Source: Lactobacillaceae bacterium (GTDB taxonomy: Bacteria > Bacillota > Bacilli > Lactobacillales > Lactobacillaceae). From it: a DNA stretch of 41,783 nucleotides. A program made the position numbers and the translations under genes. The DNA lies in NCBI GenBank assembly GCA_031282325.1, contig JAITDY010000005.1, forward strand, positions 1 to 41,783, written 5' to 3'. The notes beneath the pieces were generated by a model. That model was given only the letters and a program-made list of their open reading frames with translations, searched no databases and was not told the origin of the DNA. This document shows positions 1 through 8,200 of this stretch, in pieces. How positions within the stretch are numbered: position 1 is the first letter of the stretch; each line of letters begins with the position of its first letter.

Positions 1-588
1 ATTTTCATCAATCATTAAAGTGTGTGCTAGTCCAAATTGTAATTGATTAATTTCAATTCTTTGATTAATGTTTTTTTGAACATATTCAATTTGGTATGGA
101 GTGAAATTAGAAACTCCAAAATTTTTAACCAATCCCTTTTGATAAAGATAGTCAAAAGCTTCAGCAATTTCATCAACTTCCATTAAGGTATCTGGCCGAT
201 GTAGTAAAAAAGAATCTAAGTAATCAACACCCATTCGTTGAATTTCAATTTCAGCAGCAGCAATTAGATGATTTTTAGAAAAATCAAACCCTGGACCAGT
301 TAATCCATCGCCATTGATTTGTCCTTTTTCTAAAAGAATTCCTGCTTTTGATTGGATATATATATCATTTCTTTTAATTTTAGCTTCTTTTAATGCTTGA
401 CCGAAAACAATTGATGATTTTCCGGCACCATAAATGTCAGCCGTATCAAAAAAATTAATTCCCTGTTCATAAGCTGTATTAATAATATTAGTTGCATCTT
501 TTAAATTATAAGAATCTATTCTCATTACTCCCAGAGCAACTGCAGAGGAGTTTTTAATATTAGTTTTTCCAATTGAAATATATTTCAT
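1..588 (-). CDS. Aldo/keto reductase, YdhF-like (3' end outside window)
   Basis: NAD(P)H-dependent oxidoreductase of the aldo/keto reductase family, probably cytosolic; the substrate cannot be told from sequence. Reading from the ATG at 588 gives 196 residues with no stop before the window edge. The family's ordered motifs are visible: a FFDTADIYG segment near residue 48 (catalytic Asp and Tyr), a Lys in IQSKAG near residue 82, and LDSFLLHRPD near residue 128 (catalytic His). GVSNFTPYQIE follows near residue 165. The spacing and the RMGVDYLD segment recall E. coli YdhF (about 300 residues), so about 100 residues lie beyond the window. It is separated from rpmE2 by a terminator and appears to be its own unit. 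Confidence 0.85.
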   Translation of the reverse strand, partial: MKYISIGKTNIKNSSAVALGVMRIDSYNLKDATNIINTAYEQGINFFDTADIYGAGKSSIVFGQALKEAKIKRNDIYIQSKAGILLEKGQINGDGLTGPGFDFSKNHLIAAAEIEIQRMGVDYLDSFLLHRPDTLMEVDEIAEAFDYLYQKGLVKNFGVSNFTPYQIEYVQKNINQRIEINQLQFGLAHTLMIDEN

Positions 589-640
589 TCTTTATTCTTC
601 TTTGTTATTTTTTATTTAAATATAAAGTTTTTTATATAAA

Positions 641-669
641 AAAACTCTGAAAAATATTCTCAGAGTTTT
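641..669 (-). terminator. Intrinsic terminator after rpmE2
   Basis: Perfect 10-bp inverted repeat (641-650 with 660-669) with a 9-base loop. It is flanked by A and T tracts, so it could work in both directions. It sits just after the rpmE2 stop and before the aldo/keto reductase start. Confidence 0.8.
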
Positions 670-684
670 TAAAGAAACAATTTA

Positions 685-936
685 TTATTGATCGTTCTTA
701 AATCCATATTTTTTATTGAACTTGTCAACTGCACCATCTGCTTGAGTAAGTTTTTGCTTACCAGTATAGAATGGATGCGAATCTGAAGTAATTTCTACAC
801 GAACCATTGGATATGTTTTACCTTCAAATTCAGTTTCACCTTGTCCTTTTGCGGTTGAACCAGCTAAAAACTTAGCTCCTGTTGTAGAATCTACAAATAC
901 AACTTGATGATATTCTGGATGAATTTCTGCTTTCAT
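685..936 (-). CDS. rpmE2: 50S ribosomal protein L31, type B
   Basis: Small ribosomal protein of the large subunit, at the bridge between subunits. The 83-residue product starts MKAEIHPEYHQVVF, carries the family segment ITSDSHPFYTGKQ and ends in FNKKYGFKN. It has no cysteine, so it is the zinc-independent (C-minus, type B) form; in organisms with both forms the zinc-free form replaces the zinc form under zinc limitation, though the window cannot show whether a second L31 exists. The start has an AAGGAG-type site just upstream. A structured leader at 958-996 may control it. It stands alone between two terminator/leader elements. Confidence 0.95.
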   Translation of the reverse strand: MKAEIHPEYHQVVFVDSTTGAKFLAGSTAKGQGETEFEGKTYPMVRVEITSDSHPFYTGKQKLTQADGAVDKFNKKYGFKNDQ

Positions 937-957
937 ATAATTAATCTCCTTAATGCC

Positions 958-996
958 CTTAGCAATTTTTGGGTAACTGATGATTCAGTAGCTAAG
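958..996 (-). promoter_or_regulatory. Structured 5' leader of rpmE2, possible L31 autoregulatory element
   Basis: On the minus strand a nested hairpin precedes rpmE2: outer arms CTTAGC/GCTAAG (991-996 with 958-963) and inner arms ACTGA/TCAGT (985-989 with 976-980). The 3' side runs into the ribosome binding site. Ribosomal protein leaders that bind their own product are known for L31 in Firmicutes. That this is one is inference. Confidence 0.4.
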
Positions 997-1030
997 AGTC
1001 AGTTTAACTATATAAATATATCATAATTTA

Positions 1031-1939
1031 TTATATTTTTTCAATAGGGGGATTAAAAACAAAGCCATTTATTGTACCTTTAACTATCCCACCAGCTTTT
1101 TTAAATCGTTTAAAAACATGTGGATAAAATAATGTTTTAAATAAATCAATTATATTGTGTCCAAGCGTTCTTACAATTTGCAAAATCGATTTTCTTCTTC
1201 TAGATGTTAAAATTCTATTTCGATATTCCACATTAATTCTATTAAGACGATTTAAATCAGTTTCATATAACAGCGATCCCGGTGCAAGATTTTTAGTACT
1301 CATGTGTACAACAACTGACTGACCAACATAATAAGCTGGTTGTTTTGTTTCTCTTTTTATTCTCTCAGTATATTCCATATCATCACCCCAAATAAAGTAC
1401 TCTTTTTGTGGCAAACCTGCTAATAAAATAGCAGCCCGAGGAATTAAAATAGAAACAAAAGTTCCTTTATCTACCTCACCATTTTGATTATTGTAATCAG
1501 CAGTTGTTTTTTTATTTGGACCACCAACTACATTCATAAGCGATAAGGTACCGTCTCTCCATAAAACTTTACTAATTAAAAAACTAAAATCTTTATACTT
1601 TTCCGCAGCGATATTTAGCACATTTAATGCGTTACTTTTAGGAATTGTGTCATCATCCATAATCCAAATAAAATCGTTATTACTTTTTTCGATGAATGTT
1701 CGGATTCCCAAATTAAATCCACCAGCACCACCAAGATTTTTATCTGACCAAATCACTATTATTTTTTTATTTTTTTTACTTTCATCTTTTAAAAAACGTT
1801 CCGTATACGGATCAACTTGATTTGCAACAATAATTATAGAAGATAGACTTGGTTTTTTTTGAGACATTAACGCATTAATATTTTGTTTTAATAATTCTGG
1901 ACGATTATGTGTAACTACTAATGCACTAACTTTTATCAT
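1031..1939 (-). CDS. Glycosyltransferase family 2
   Basis: Transfers a sugar from a nucleotide donor to a cell-surface glycan acceptor; donor and acceptor are unknown. The GT-A fold is clear: VSALVVTHNRPELL at the N-terminus, WSDKNLGGAGGFNLG near residue 65, the metal-binding WIMDDDTIP (DDD, near residue 95), and a downstream EYFIWGDDMEYTER segment of the kind that holds the catalytic acid in this group. The overall pattern resembles the rhamnosyl/galactofuranosyl-transferase type of GT2. At 302 residues it has no obvious membrane helices and is probably peripheral. The start follows AAGGAGAAAAATG. It lies 42 bases after murA with no clear terminator between, so the two may be cotranscribed. 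Confidence 0.85.
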   Translation of the reverse strand: MIKVSALVVTHNRPELLKQNINALMSQKKPSLSSIIIVANQVDPYTERFLKDESKKNKKIIVIWSDKNLGGAGGFNLGIRTFIEKSNNDFIWIMDDDTIPKSNALNVLNIAAEKYKDFSFLISKVLWRDGTLSLMNVVGGPNKKTTADYNNQNGEVDKGTFVSILIPRAAILLAGLPQKEYFIWGDDMEYTERIKRETKQPAYYVGQSVVVHMSTKNLAPGSLLYETDLNRLNRINVEYRNRILTSRRRKSILQIVRTLGHNIIDLFKTLFYPHVFKRFKKAGGIVKGTINGFVFNPPIEKI

Positions 1940-1981
1940 TTTTCTCCTTCTTTAAAAAAATAAAAAAACTAACAGAATTGC

Positions 1982-3262
1982 TTAAATTAATTCAGAATCA
2001 ATAACTTTGATATCTGCTCCTAAAGCAGTTAGCTTTTGTTGAATTAAATCATATCCTCGTAAAATATGATCAGCATCATCTATAATTGTTTGACCACCAG
2101 CAATTAAGCCGGCAATAACCAATGCGGCACCGGCACGAATTTCAGCTGCTTTTACATCGCTACCAATTAATCTTGGTGATTGAGATATTTGAATAATTCC
2201 ACCTTCTAGTGAAGTTATATCTGCACCCATACGACGTAATTCAACAACGTGACGGATCCTTTGCGGATAAATAGTATCAATTACCGTAGAAGTACCATTT
2301 GCTAGTAATAACAAAGGGGTAATGGGCTGTTGTAAGTCGGTTGCAAAGCCCGGAAAGGGAGAGGTTGTAATAATGATTGGCTTTAATTCTTTTCCTTGGA
2401 TGCTTGGAACAAAAATTTCATCTTCGTTAATCGATAATTTAACACCCATTTCAATTAATTTTGATGTAAATGACTCTAAGTGCTCAGGAATAACATTTTT
2501 AATTGTTATTCCGTCTCCCATAGCTGCAGCAAGACTTAAATAAGTTCCAGCTTCGATACGATCAGGAATAATTGTATGAATAGAGGAAGAACGCAGTGTG
2601 GGAACACCAGTAATACGAATTGTGTCTGTTCCTGCTCCACGAATAGATGCACCCATATTATTTAAAAACGTAGCTAAATCAATAATTTCAGGTTCTTTTG
2701 CGACATTTTCTAAAGTAGTCACGCCTTTTGCTTTGACTGCGGCCATCATAATATTCATCGTAGCGCCAACACTCACACGATCAAAAAAGATAGGGGCTCC
2801 TTTTAATCCCTCTTCACTAGTATTGATAAATATAACGTCATTGTCCTCAATTACCGACGCACCTAAGGCTTTAAAACCTTTAATATGCTGGTCTATTGGA
2901 CGTGGACCAATATTGTCTCCTCCTGGAAAAGTAACTGTAGCTCGTCCAAATTTTCCCAAAAGAGCTCCCATAAAATAATAAGATGCGCGTAAGGATTTAA
3001 TTGCATTTTTTGGTAAAGGAGCCTCTTTAATTTGAGTTGGATCTATTTCTAATTCACCATTTTGAAAATGAGAACTCACATTCATTGACTTTAAAATTAA
3101 TTGCAAATTTGCAACATCTAAAATACTTGGAACACTATCAAATCTTACTGGGGTATCAGCTAAAATAGCAGCCGGAATTAAAGCTACAGTAGAATTTTTC
3201 GCTCCACCAATAGTTACCTCTCCGCTTAGTCTATTTCCACCATTAATTAAAATTTTTGCCAT
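1982..3262 (-). CDS. murA: UDP-N-acetylglucosamine 1-carboxyvinyltransferase (MurA/MurZ), Asp at the catalytic-Cys position
   Basis: Catalyses the first committed step of peptidoglycan synthesis, transfer of enolpyruvate from PEP to UDP-GlcNAc, in the cytosol. The 426 residues match the family length, with GGAKNSTVALIPAAILA near residue 19 (Lys and Asn of the active site), SLRASYYFMGALLG and RPIDQHIKGFKALGA. The flexible loop that normally reads GGC reads PGGDNIGPRP: the active-site Cys (Cys115 in E. coli) is Asp116, codon gac at 2915-2917. Cys-to-Asp enzymes are known to be active and resistant to fosfomycin. Location downstream of rpoE-pyrG is that of the second MurA (MurZ/MurAB) in many Firmicutes; whether another murA exists elsewhere cannot be seen. 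A GGAG site precedes the ATG. Confidence 0.95.
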   Translation of the reverse strand: MAKILINGGNRLSGEVTIGGAKNSTVALIPAAILADTPVRFDSVPSILDVANLQLILKSMNVSSHFQNGELEIDPTQIKEAPLPKNAIKSLRASYYFMGALLGKFGRATVTFPGGDNIGPRPIDQHIKGFKALGASVIEDNDVIFINTSEEGLKGAPIFFDRVSVGATMNIMMAAVKAKGVTTLENVAKEPEIIDLATFLNNMGASIRGAGTDTIRITGVPTLRSSSIHTIIPDRIEAGTYLSLAAAMGDGITIKNVIPEHLESFTSKLIEMGVKLSINEDEIFVPSIQGKELKPIIITTSPFPGFATDLQQPITPLLLLANGTSTVIDTIYPQRIRHVVELRRMGADITSLEGGIIQISQSPRLIGSDVKAAEIRAGAALVIAGLIAGGQTIIDDADHILRGYDLIQQKLTALGADIKVIDSELI

Positions 3263-3313
3263 AAATATACTCCAATAATTTTACATTAAAAACCTACTTA
3301 TTTCTTAAAATTT

Positions 3314-4933
3314 TTATTTTTGTGATGCATGTTTAATAAAACTCAAATAAAGTGGTTCCGGTTTATTAGGACGACTTAAAAATTCCGGATGATATTGAGC
3401 AGCAACGAAAAACTTATTTTTTGGTATTTCAATAATTTCCATTAAATTGTCATCTGGAGATACTCCGGAAAAGACCATCCCAGCGTCTTCAAATTGATTT
3501 TTATAATCGGTATTAAATTCATAACGATGTCGGTGACGTTCTTGAATTTGTTCTTTGTCGCCATAAATTTTCGCTGCGACTGACCCTTTTTTAATTTTTG
3601 CAGGATAAAGACCCAATCTTAAAGTTCCGCCAATATTAGTAATTTTCTTTTGCGAATCCATTAATGCAATAACCGGATTTGAAGTTGCAGCATCCATTTC
3701 AAAAGAATTTGCATCTTTTATGCCTAAAACATTTCGTGCAAATTCAACACTAGCTAACTGCATTCCTAAGCAAACACCCATAAAAGGAACATCATTTACG
3801 CGGGCATATTTAATAGCTTCTATTTTTCCTTCAATCCCTCGGTTCCCAAAGCCACCCGGAACAATAACTCCGTCAGCATCTTTTAATAATTCATTAACAT
3901 TTTGTTCATTTACACTTTCAGAATTAATATATTTAATTTGTACATTTTTATTGGATGCATACCCAGCTGATTTTAAAGCTTCCTTAACTGAAATATAAGC
4001 ATCTGGCACTTCAGTATATTTTCCTACAAGAGTAATCTTAACTTCATCATGGCGTTCACTTTCACGAATACTATCGATCATTTTTCGCCAATCTTTCATA
4101 TCAGCTTGCGGAGCACTTAAGCCTAATTTATTTAAAATAATGTCATCCATTCCTTGCGCTTGGAGATTTAAAGGAACTTCGTATAAAATTTCAGCATCGC
4201 GAGATTCAATAATAGCTTCAGCTGGAACATCGGTAAATAACGATAATTTTTCTTTGATACTAGAAGAAATAGGGTCTTCAGTTCTTAAAACTAGCATATC
4301 TGGAATAATTCCTGCTTCGCGTAATTTTTCCACTGACTGTTGTGTTGGTTTTGTTTTTGTTTCCCCAGCAGCACTTAATTTCACGATTAATGATGCATGA
4401 ATATAAAAAACATTATTAGGACCAACATCTTTTTTCATTTGACGAATAGCCTCTAAAAATAATTTTCCTTCAATATCTCCAACTGTTCCACCAATTTCAG
4501 TAATAACAATATCAGCGTTCGTTGTTTGAGCTACACGCTTCATATTATTTTTTAAAGCATCTGTAAAATGTGGTATTGATTGTAGTGTTGCCCCATTATA
4601 ATCTCCACGGCGTTCTGCATCTTGAATTTCCTTATAAATTCTGCCAGCAGTAACGTTGGAAAATTTATTAGCTTCAATATCCATAAAACGTTCATAGTGT
4701 CCTAAATCTAAATCCGTTTCCAGACCATCTTCGGTTACAAAAGTTTCGCCATGTTGGTAAGGATTCATTGTTCCAGCATCCAAATTCAAATATGGATCAA
4801 ACTTCTGAACAGCTACATTTAAACCCCTATTTTTTAATAAGCGACCTAAACTAGCTGCTACAATTCCTTTACCTAAAGAAGAAACAACCCCGCCAGTTAC
4901 AAAAATATATTTAGTTTGTTTTTCTGATTTTGT
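3314..4933 (-). CDS. pyrG: CTP synthase
   Basis: Makes CTP from UTP with ATP and glutamine, the last step of de novo pyrimidine synthesis. The N-terminal synthetase domain starts KYIFVTGGVVSSLGKGI, with the P-loop-like GGVVSSLGKG. The C-terminal class I glutaminase holds the nucleophile elbow GVCLGMQLA and the AAQYHPEF His. The length from the chosen ATG (4933) is 539 residues, normal for the family. An upstream in-frame TTG at 4957 would lie inside a terminator stem and adds eight residues not expected in the family, so I prefer the ATG, although the nearest GGGAG is 14 bases away, inside that stem. Its own promoter and attenuator lie between it and rpoE. Confidence 0.97.
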   Translation of the reverse strand, partial: TKSEKQTKYIFVTGGVVSSLGKGIVAASLGRLLKNRGLNVAVQKFDPYLNLDAGTMNPYQHGETFVTEDGLETDLDLGHYERFMDIEANKFSNVTAGRIYKEIQDAERRGDYNGATLQSIPHFTDALKNNMKRVAQTTNADIVITEIGGTVGDIEGKLFLEAIRQMKKDVGPNNVFYIHASLIVKLSAAGETKTKPTQQSVEKLREAGIIPDMLVLRTEDPISSSIKEKLSLFTDVPAEAIIESRDAEILYEVPLNLQAQGMDDIILNKLGLSAPQADMKDWRKMIDSIRESERHDEVKITLVGKYTEVPDAYISVKEALKSAGYASNKNVQIKYINSESVNEQNVNELLKDADGVIVPGGFGNRGIEGKIEAIKYARVNDVPFMGVCLGMQLASVEFARNVLGIKDANSFEMDAATSNPVIALMDSQKKITNIGGTLRLGLYPAKIKKGSVAAKIYGDKEQIQERHRHRYEFNTDYKNQFEDAGMVFSGVSPDDNLMEIIEIPKNKFFVAAQYHPEFLSRPNKPEPLYLSFIKHASQK

Positions 4934-4942
4934 CATAAAAAA

Positions 4943-5030
4943 TAAAAAAGCTCCCAAAACTATTTAGTTTGGAAGCTAGCTCGCATAGAGCGCCCTTTTA
5001 TAGGTTACAAGACTAAAGAAAATAAGTCAA
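4943..5030 (-). promoter_or_regulatory. pyrG promoter and attenuator leader (CTP-sensing type)
   Basis: On the minus strand a -35 TTGACT (5030-5025), a 17-base spacer and a weak -10 TAACCT (5007-5002) place the start at the GGGCGCTC whose first G is 4995. A terminator hairpin follows: arms 4966-4977 and 4949-4961, then a T-run to about 4943, directly before the pyrG ATG. In B. subtilis, CTP shortage lets RNA polymerase add extra G residues at a GGGC start, and the poly-G then pairs with a pyrimidine stretch in the terminator and blocks it. The GGGC start, the nearby CTTCC stretch and the terminator are all present here; operation by this mechanism is inferred. Confidence 0.65.
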
Positions 5031-5031
5031 A

Positions 5032-5556
5032 TTATTCAACGTCGCCATCGCCTAAATCGTCTAAATCATTAGTTGCATCAACAACATCAAGCGTGTCGGT
5101 ATCGGTATTTAATGCATCTTCTTGATCGTCGTCTTCGTCATCAGCACTAGAATTTTTGTTGACAATTTCATCCTCTTCATCTTCATCGGCTAATATAATA
5201 TCTTTATCTTCAATGTCTTCATCGAATCCGATTACATCATCAGAAGCGGTTGTTTTAGAACCTTCTTCTTCAAAATCAAATCCATCATGAGTTGCTTCGT
5301 CGATTGAATCCACTGGATACCAAGAACGAATACCCCATTCTTGATTACCCAAACTAATAAAAGATCCATCTGAATTTAAATCAGTATACAAACGTACTAA
5401 TTGATCATCATTTAGCTTCGTAGGGCGTAACACATTTAATTCTTTTAATATATTTTTGAAAAGCATTTCTTTGCCTGAATCTTTTAAAATTTCTTTTGCT
5501 AATTCAATATTTGAAAGTTCTTCAATGTCTTCTTTAGAAAAATCTTTAATTGCCAA
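5032..5556 (-). CDS. rpoE: DNA-directed RNA polymerase subunit delta
   Basis: Firmicutes-specific RNA polymerase subunit that increases recycling and promoter selectivity and helps displace nucleic acids from the polymerase. Residues 1 to about 90 form the HARE-HTH-type domain (IELAKEILKDSGKEMLFKNI, LNSDGSFISLGNQEWGIRSW). The rest is a long disordered tail made almost entirely of Asp and Glu with repeats such as EDEEDE and DDEDDDQED, which is diagnostic. The length of 174 is typical. The start has an AAGAGGT-like site. It is followed by pyrG as in Bacillus and many lactobacilli. Confidence 0.95.
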   Translation of the reverse strand: MAIKDFSKEDIEELSNIELAKEILKDSGKEMLFKNILKELNVLRPTKLNDDQLVRLYTDLNSDGSFISLGNQEWGIRSWYPVDSIDEATHDGFDFEEEGSKTTASDDVIGFDEDIEDKDIILADEDEEDEIVNKNSSADDEDDDQEDALNTDTDTLDVVDATNDLDDLGDGDVE

Positions 5557-5573
5557 ATTTTTTACCTCTTTTA

Positions 5574-6035
5574 TTAGTTTATCTTATTATTACTAGTTTG
5601 AAAATCGAGAATAAGTTTGAATTCACCCAAATTATTATTTTCTTGTTTTAATTGATATTCTAAATTCATATAACCACTATTTTCACTGATTTTACTTTTA
5701 ACTTTACTAGAATATACGAATATTTTAATTTTACCAAATTGAGTGGCATAAATGGAGTCCAATGTTTTATCTTCCTCAAATTCTAATATCGTTTGATTAT
5801 TAGATTCTAATTGTACTGTTATATGTTTATTTTCTAGTGAAGTTTTAGGAACAGAAACCATTTTAATACGTTCTTGATTAAAATAAATTAAATTAATCTT
5901 ATCATTTTGGTTATATGTTAATATTTTATTTTTAAAATCCCATAATCCCTCTATTTGTAAATCAATTTTATCTAATTGTCCTTCTTGTTTGATTTCTGAT
6001 TCAATTTTAATAATAACTGTCTGTTGACTATACAT
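5574..6035 (-). CDS. DUF1934 family protein (YwiB-like)
   Basis: Small beta-barrel protein of the calycin-like DUF1934 family; function not known. I recognise it from length (153 residues), the alternating beta pattern, the IYATQFGKIKIFVYSSK segment and the C-terminal LEYQLKQENNNLGEFKLIL strands, together with the position just upstream of rpoE that YwiB-type genes often take. The closest part is the C-terminal half; the N-terminal half is weakly conserved. No signal peptide is seen. Transcription diverges from the HD-domain gene, with a TATAAT on the minus strand at 6065-6060. Confidence 0.7.
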   Translation of the reverse strand: MYSQQTVIIKIESEIKQEGQLDKIDLQIEGLWDFKNKILTYNQNDKINLIYFNQERIKMVSVPKTSLENKHITVQLESNNQTILEFEEDKTLDSIYATQFGKIKIFVYSSKVKSKISENSGYMNLEYQLKQENNNLGEFKLILDFQTSNNKIN

Positions 6036-6068
6036 AACTTTAATATACCTGTAAAATTAATTATAAAC

Positions 6069-7352
6069 ATGGCTAGATTAAAAAAAGAAAAAGTTTTTCG
6101 TGATCCGATTTTAAATTTTATTAGCATCAGGGATAAAACTATATTAGATTTAATTAACAGTTCAGAAATGCAAAGATTACGTCGGATTAAGGCTTTAGGC
6201 GTAGCAAATTTAGTATTCCATGGTGGCGAACAATCAAGATTTCAACACTCATTAGGCGTATATGAAATAACACGTAGAATGGTTGAACATTTTGATGTCA
6301 ACCGGCCAAAATTTTGGGATCACGATAATGACATTGTTGTAATGGCAGCTGGTCTTTTACATGATATCGGTCATGGAGCTTATTCACATACTTTTGAGCA
6401 TATTTTTGGCACTAACCATGAAGAATTCACACAAAAAATTATTACTGACCCTTCTACTGAAGTAAATAAGATCTTAAAAAGATACGATGAAAATTTACCA
6501 AATGAAGTAGCTAGTGTTATTGCTAAAACTCATCCAAATAAATTATTAGTTTCAATGATCAGTTCTCAAATCGATGCTGATCGTATGGATTATTTATTAA
6601 GAGATGCCTATTTTACTGGTGCTGAATATGGCAAATATGACATTGAGCGTATTTTACATTTAATGTATCCAACTGAGGAAGGAATTGTATTTGATATTTC
6701 AGGTGTTCATTCCGTAGAAGACTACATTGTGTCTCGATATCAAATGTATCTACAAGTATATTTTCATCCAGCTAGCCGTGGAATGGAAGTAGTTTTAGAA
6801 AACTTATTAATGCGCGCTCAAGGATTGTTTACCGAAGAAATACAACCAGAAATTTTCTTCCCAACAATTGCTGCAATTTTTGAAAGTGGGAAAGACATTT
6901 CTGTAAGCAATTATTTAAAGTTAGATGATGGCGTGTTTACTACAGCGTTTGGAATTTGGTTAAATAGTAAGGATAAAATTCTATCAGATTTATCAAGACG
7001 TTTTTTAGATAGAAAACCATTTAAATCAATTTCATATTCAGGAGAAAGAGATAATCGACTTATTCATCTTGAAAAATTGGTTGAAGAAAATGGCTTTGAT
7101 AAATTCTGGTACTCTGGCACTAATAACGCTAACGATATTCCATACAAAAGTTATTCTGCACGCAATAAAACTAAAAGACCGATTCAATTTATTGATGGGG
7201 ATGGTAATTTAAAAGGATTATCAAGTTTGAGCGATATTGTAAAATCCATTGACAATATGGAAGTTTCTGACAATCGTTTTTTCTTTCCAAAAGAATTATT
7301 AAAACGTAGCGAAGAACTAAAAAAGCAGTACCATGATCGAAAAGCATTTTAA
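6069..7352 (+). CDS. HD-domain dNTP triphosphohydrolase-like protein (YwfO/EF1143 type)
   Basis: Metal-dependent phosphohydrolase of the HD superfamily, related to dNTP triphosphohydrolases such as Enterococcus EF1143; probably hydrolyses nucleotides in the cytosol. The metal ligands are all visible: RFQHSLGVYE, then LLHDIGHGAYSHTFEH (H..HD, about residue 97), then DADRMDYLLRDAYFTG (final Asp and the substrate-binding region). The 427-residue length fits. The reading frame is open upstream to a TTG at 6024, but MARLKKEKVFRDPI at 6069 matches the family start better; neither start has a clear ribosome binding site. It is the only gene on the plus strand in the first 11 kb and shares a convergent terminator with its downstream neighbour. 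Confidence 0.88.
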   Translation: MARLKKEKVFRDPILNFISIRDKTILDLINSSEMQRLRRIKALGVANLVFHGGEQSRFQHSLGVYEITRRMVEHFDVNRPKFWDHDNDIVVMAAGLLHDIGHGAYSHTFEHIFGTNHEEFTQKIITDPSTEVNKILKRYDENLPNEVASVIAKTHPNKLLVSMISSQIDADRMDYLLRDAYFTGAEYGKYDIERILHLMYPTEEGIVFDISGVHSVEDYIVSRYQMYLQVYFHPASRGMEVVLENLLMRAQGLFTEEIQPEIFFPTIAAIFESGKDISVSNYLKLDDGVFTTAFGIWLNSKDKILSDLSRRFLDRKPFKSISYSGERDNRLIHLEKLVEENGFDKFWYSGTNNANDIPYKSYSARNKTKRPIQFIDGDGNLKGLSSLSDIVKSIDNMEVSDNRFFFPKELLKRSEELKKQYHDRKAF

Positions 7353-7360
7353 TAAAAAAA

Positions 7361-7385
7361 TAAGAAAATAATTTCTTACTTTTTT
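7361..7385. terminator. Bidirectional terminator
   Basis: Inverted repeat TAAGAAA/TTTCTTA (7361-7367 with 7372-7378) with A and T tracts on the two sides, placed between the convergent HD-domain gene and the 61-residue membrane-protein gene. Confidence 0.7.
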
Positions 7386-7569
7386 ATGCTTTTCCCAACA
7401 TTTTAGCTGCGTAATAAGCTAAATAAATCCAGCTTAATAATCCCCTCCAAAATGTTCCTATTACGTTATGATTTGTTGCAAACCATGCAACCCCTAAGGC
7501 TAAAGAAAAACCTAATCCGTAAACATTAATTCTTATTTGCGATTCTTTTTTATTTTTTATTTTTATCAT
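7384..7569 (-). CDS. Small membrane protein, unidentified
   Basis: I do not recognise this gene. From the ATG at 7569 it has 61 residues: a basic N-terminus of about 15 residues (IKIKNKKESQIR) followed by two hydrophobic stretches (VYGLGFSLALGVAWFA and WRGLLSWIYLAYYAA), so it should lie in the membrane with the tail inside. The ATG has AAAGGA close upstream; an in-frame GTG at 7602 has no such site. It ends at the shared terminator, and the 138-residue gene lies upstream in the same direction. Confidence 0.5.
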   Translation of the reverse strand: MIKIKNKKESQIRINVYGLGFSLALGVAWFATNHNVIGTFWRGLLSWIYLAYYAAKMLGKA

Positions 7570-7626
7570 CTTTTCCTTTTTCTGAATCATTAAAATTGAC
7601 ACCTTGATTTATTTTTACTGATTTTT

Positions 7627-8043
7627 TTAATTTATTAGAAGTTTTTTTAATGTTTTTTGAACACCCTTTAGTATAACTGATTCTAATTTGGAACTAGCAT
7701 TTTTAATTTCAAAATCTAATTTTTTACCCTCATCATCAAGTTCATTTACTGCTTTTATTTTATCTTTATCGCTTATTTTATTTTTAGATTTCTTTTTATT
7801 TTTAGATTTCTTATCAACTGAAAAAGTATGGCTTTTATCAGATATATATTCCAATGTTTGCACTAAAGAATTTTTTACTTTGGAAATTATTGCTTTACCA
7901 AGTTTATTATCTTGTTTATCGATTTTTTTATTTAATTTTTTAATCTGTTTTGGTAAAATTTTTTTTAACTTTTCGGTTTCCTTCTCCGTTAGATTATCAA
8001 GATCATAATCCTTATTTCCAATAGTTATTTTATGGTAGCTCAT
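7627..8043 (-). CDS. Lys-rich coiled-coil protein, unidentified
   Basis: I do not recognise a family. The 138-residue product is highly charged and basic, with helices rich in Lys, Glu and Leu (LTEKETEKLKKILPKQIKKL), a central repeat-like run of KKSKNKKKSKNK, and a C-terminal amphipathic segment ESVILKGVQKTLKKLL. No signal peptide, membrane segment or cysteine is present. It looks like a cytosolic coiled-coil or nucleic-acid/membrane-surface binding protein, but that is only composition-based. The ATG follows AAAAGGAGAAAA. It probably forms a short operon with the small membrane protein 57 bases downstream. Confidence 0.55.
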   Translation of the reverse strand: MSYHKITIGNKDYDLDNLTEKETEKLKKILPKQIKKLNKKIDKQDNKLGKAIISKVKNSLVQTLEYISDKSHTFSVDKKSKNKKKSKNKISDKDKIKAVNELDDEGKKLDFEIKNASSKLESVILKGVQKTLKKLLIN

Positions 8044-8148
8044 TTTTTCTCCTTTTTATAAATATATAAATATTAATTTTTTAATATAATCAATTAATAA
8101 TTTACTTTTATTATAATTTTTATTTATTAAAAAAATTAAAAAGAAAGA

Positions 8149-8180
8149 AAAAAACTGTTTCTTTTAAGAAACAGTTTTTT
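8149..8180. terminator. Intrinsic terminator after uspA
   Basis: Perfect 15-bp inverted repeat (8149-8163 with 8166-8180) ending in A and T runs, located just after the uspA stop. The rest of 8044-8200 is an AT-rich promoter region for the 138-residue gene with nothing else recognised. Confidence 0.85.
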
Positions 8181-8200
8181 AAGAAAAGATAAATTTATAA

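Noticed and set aside
2322..2978. Plus-strand ORFs of 73 and 126 codons inside murA
   Set aside because: They are antisense frames to a well-conserved enzyme.
4934..4957. TTG start extending pyrG by eight residues
   Set aside because: The codon lies inside a terminator stem, has no ribosome site, and the extra residues precede the conserved MTKSEKQTKYIFVTGG start.
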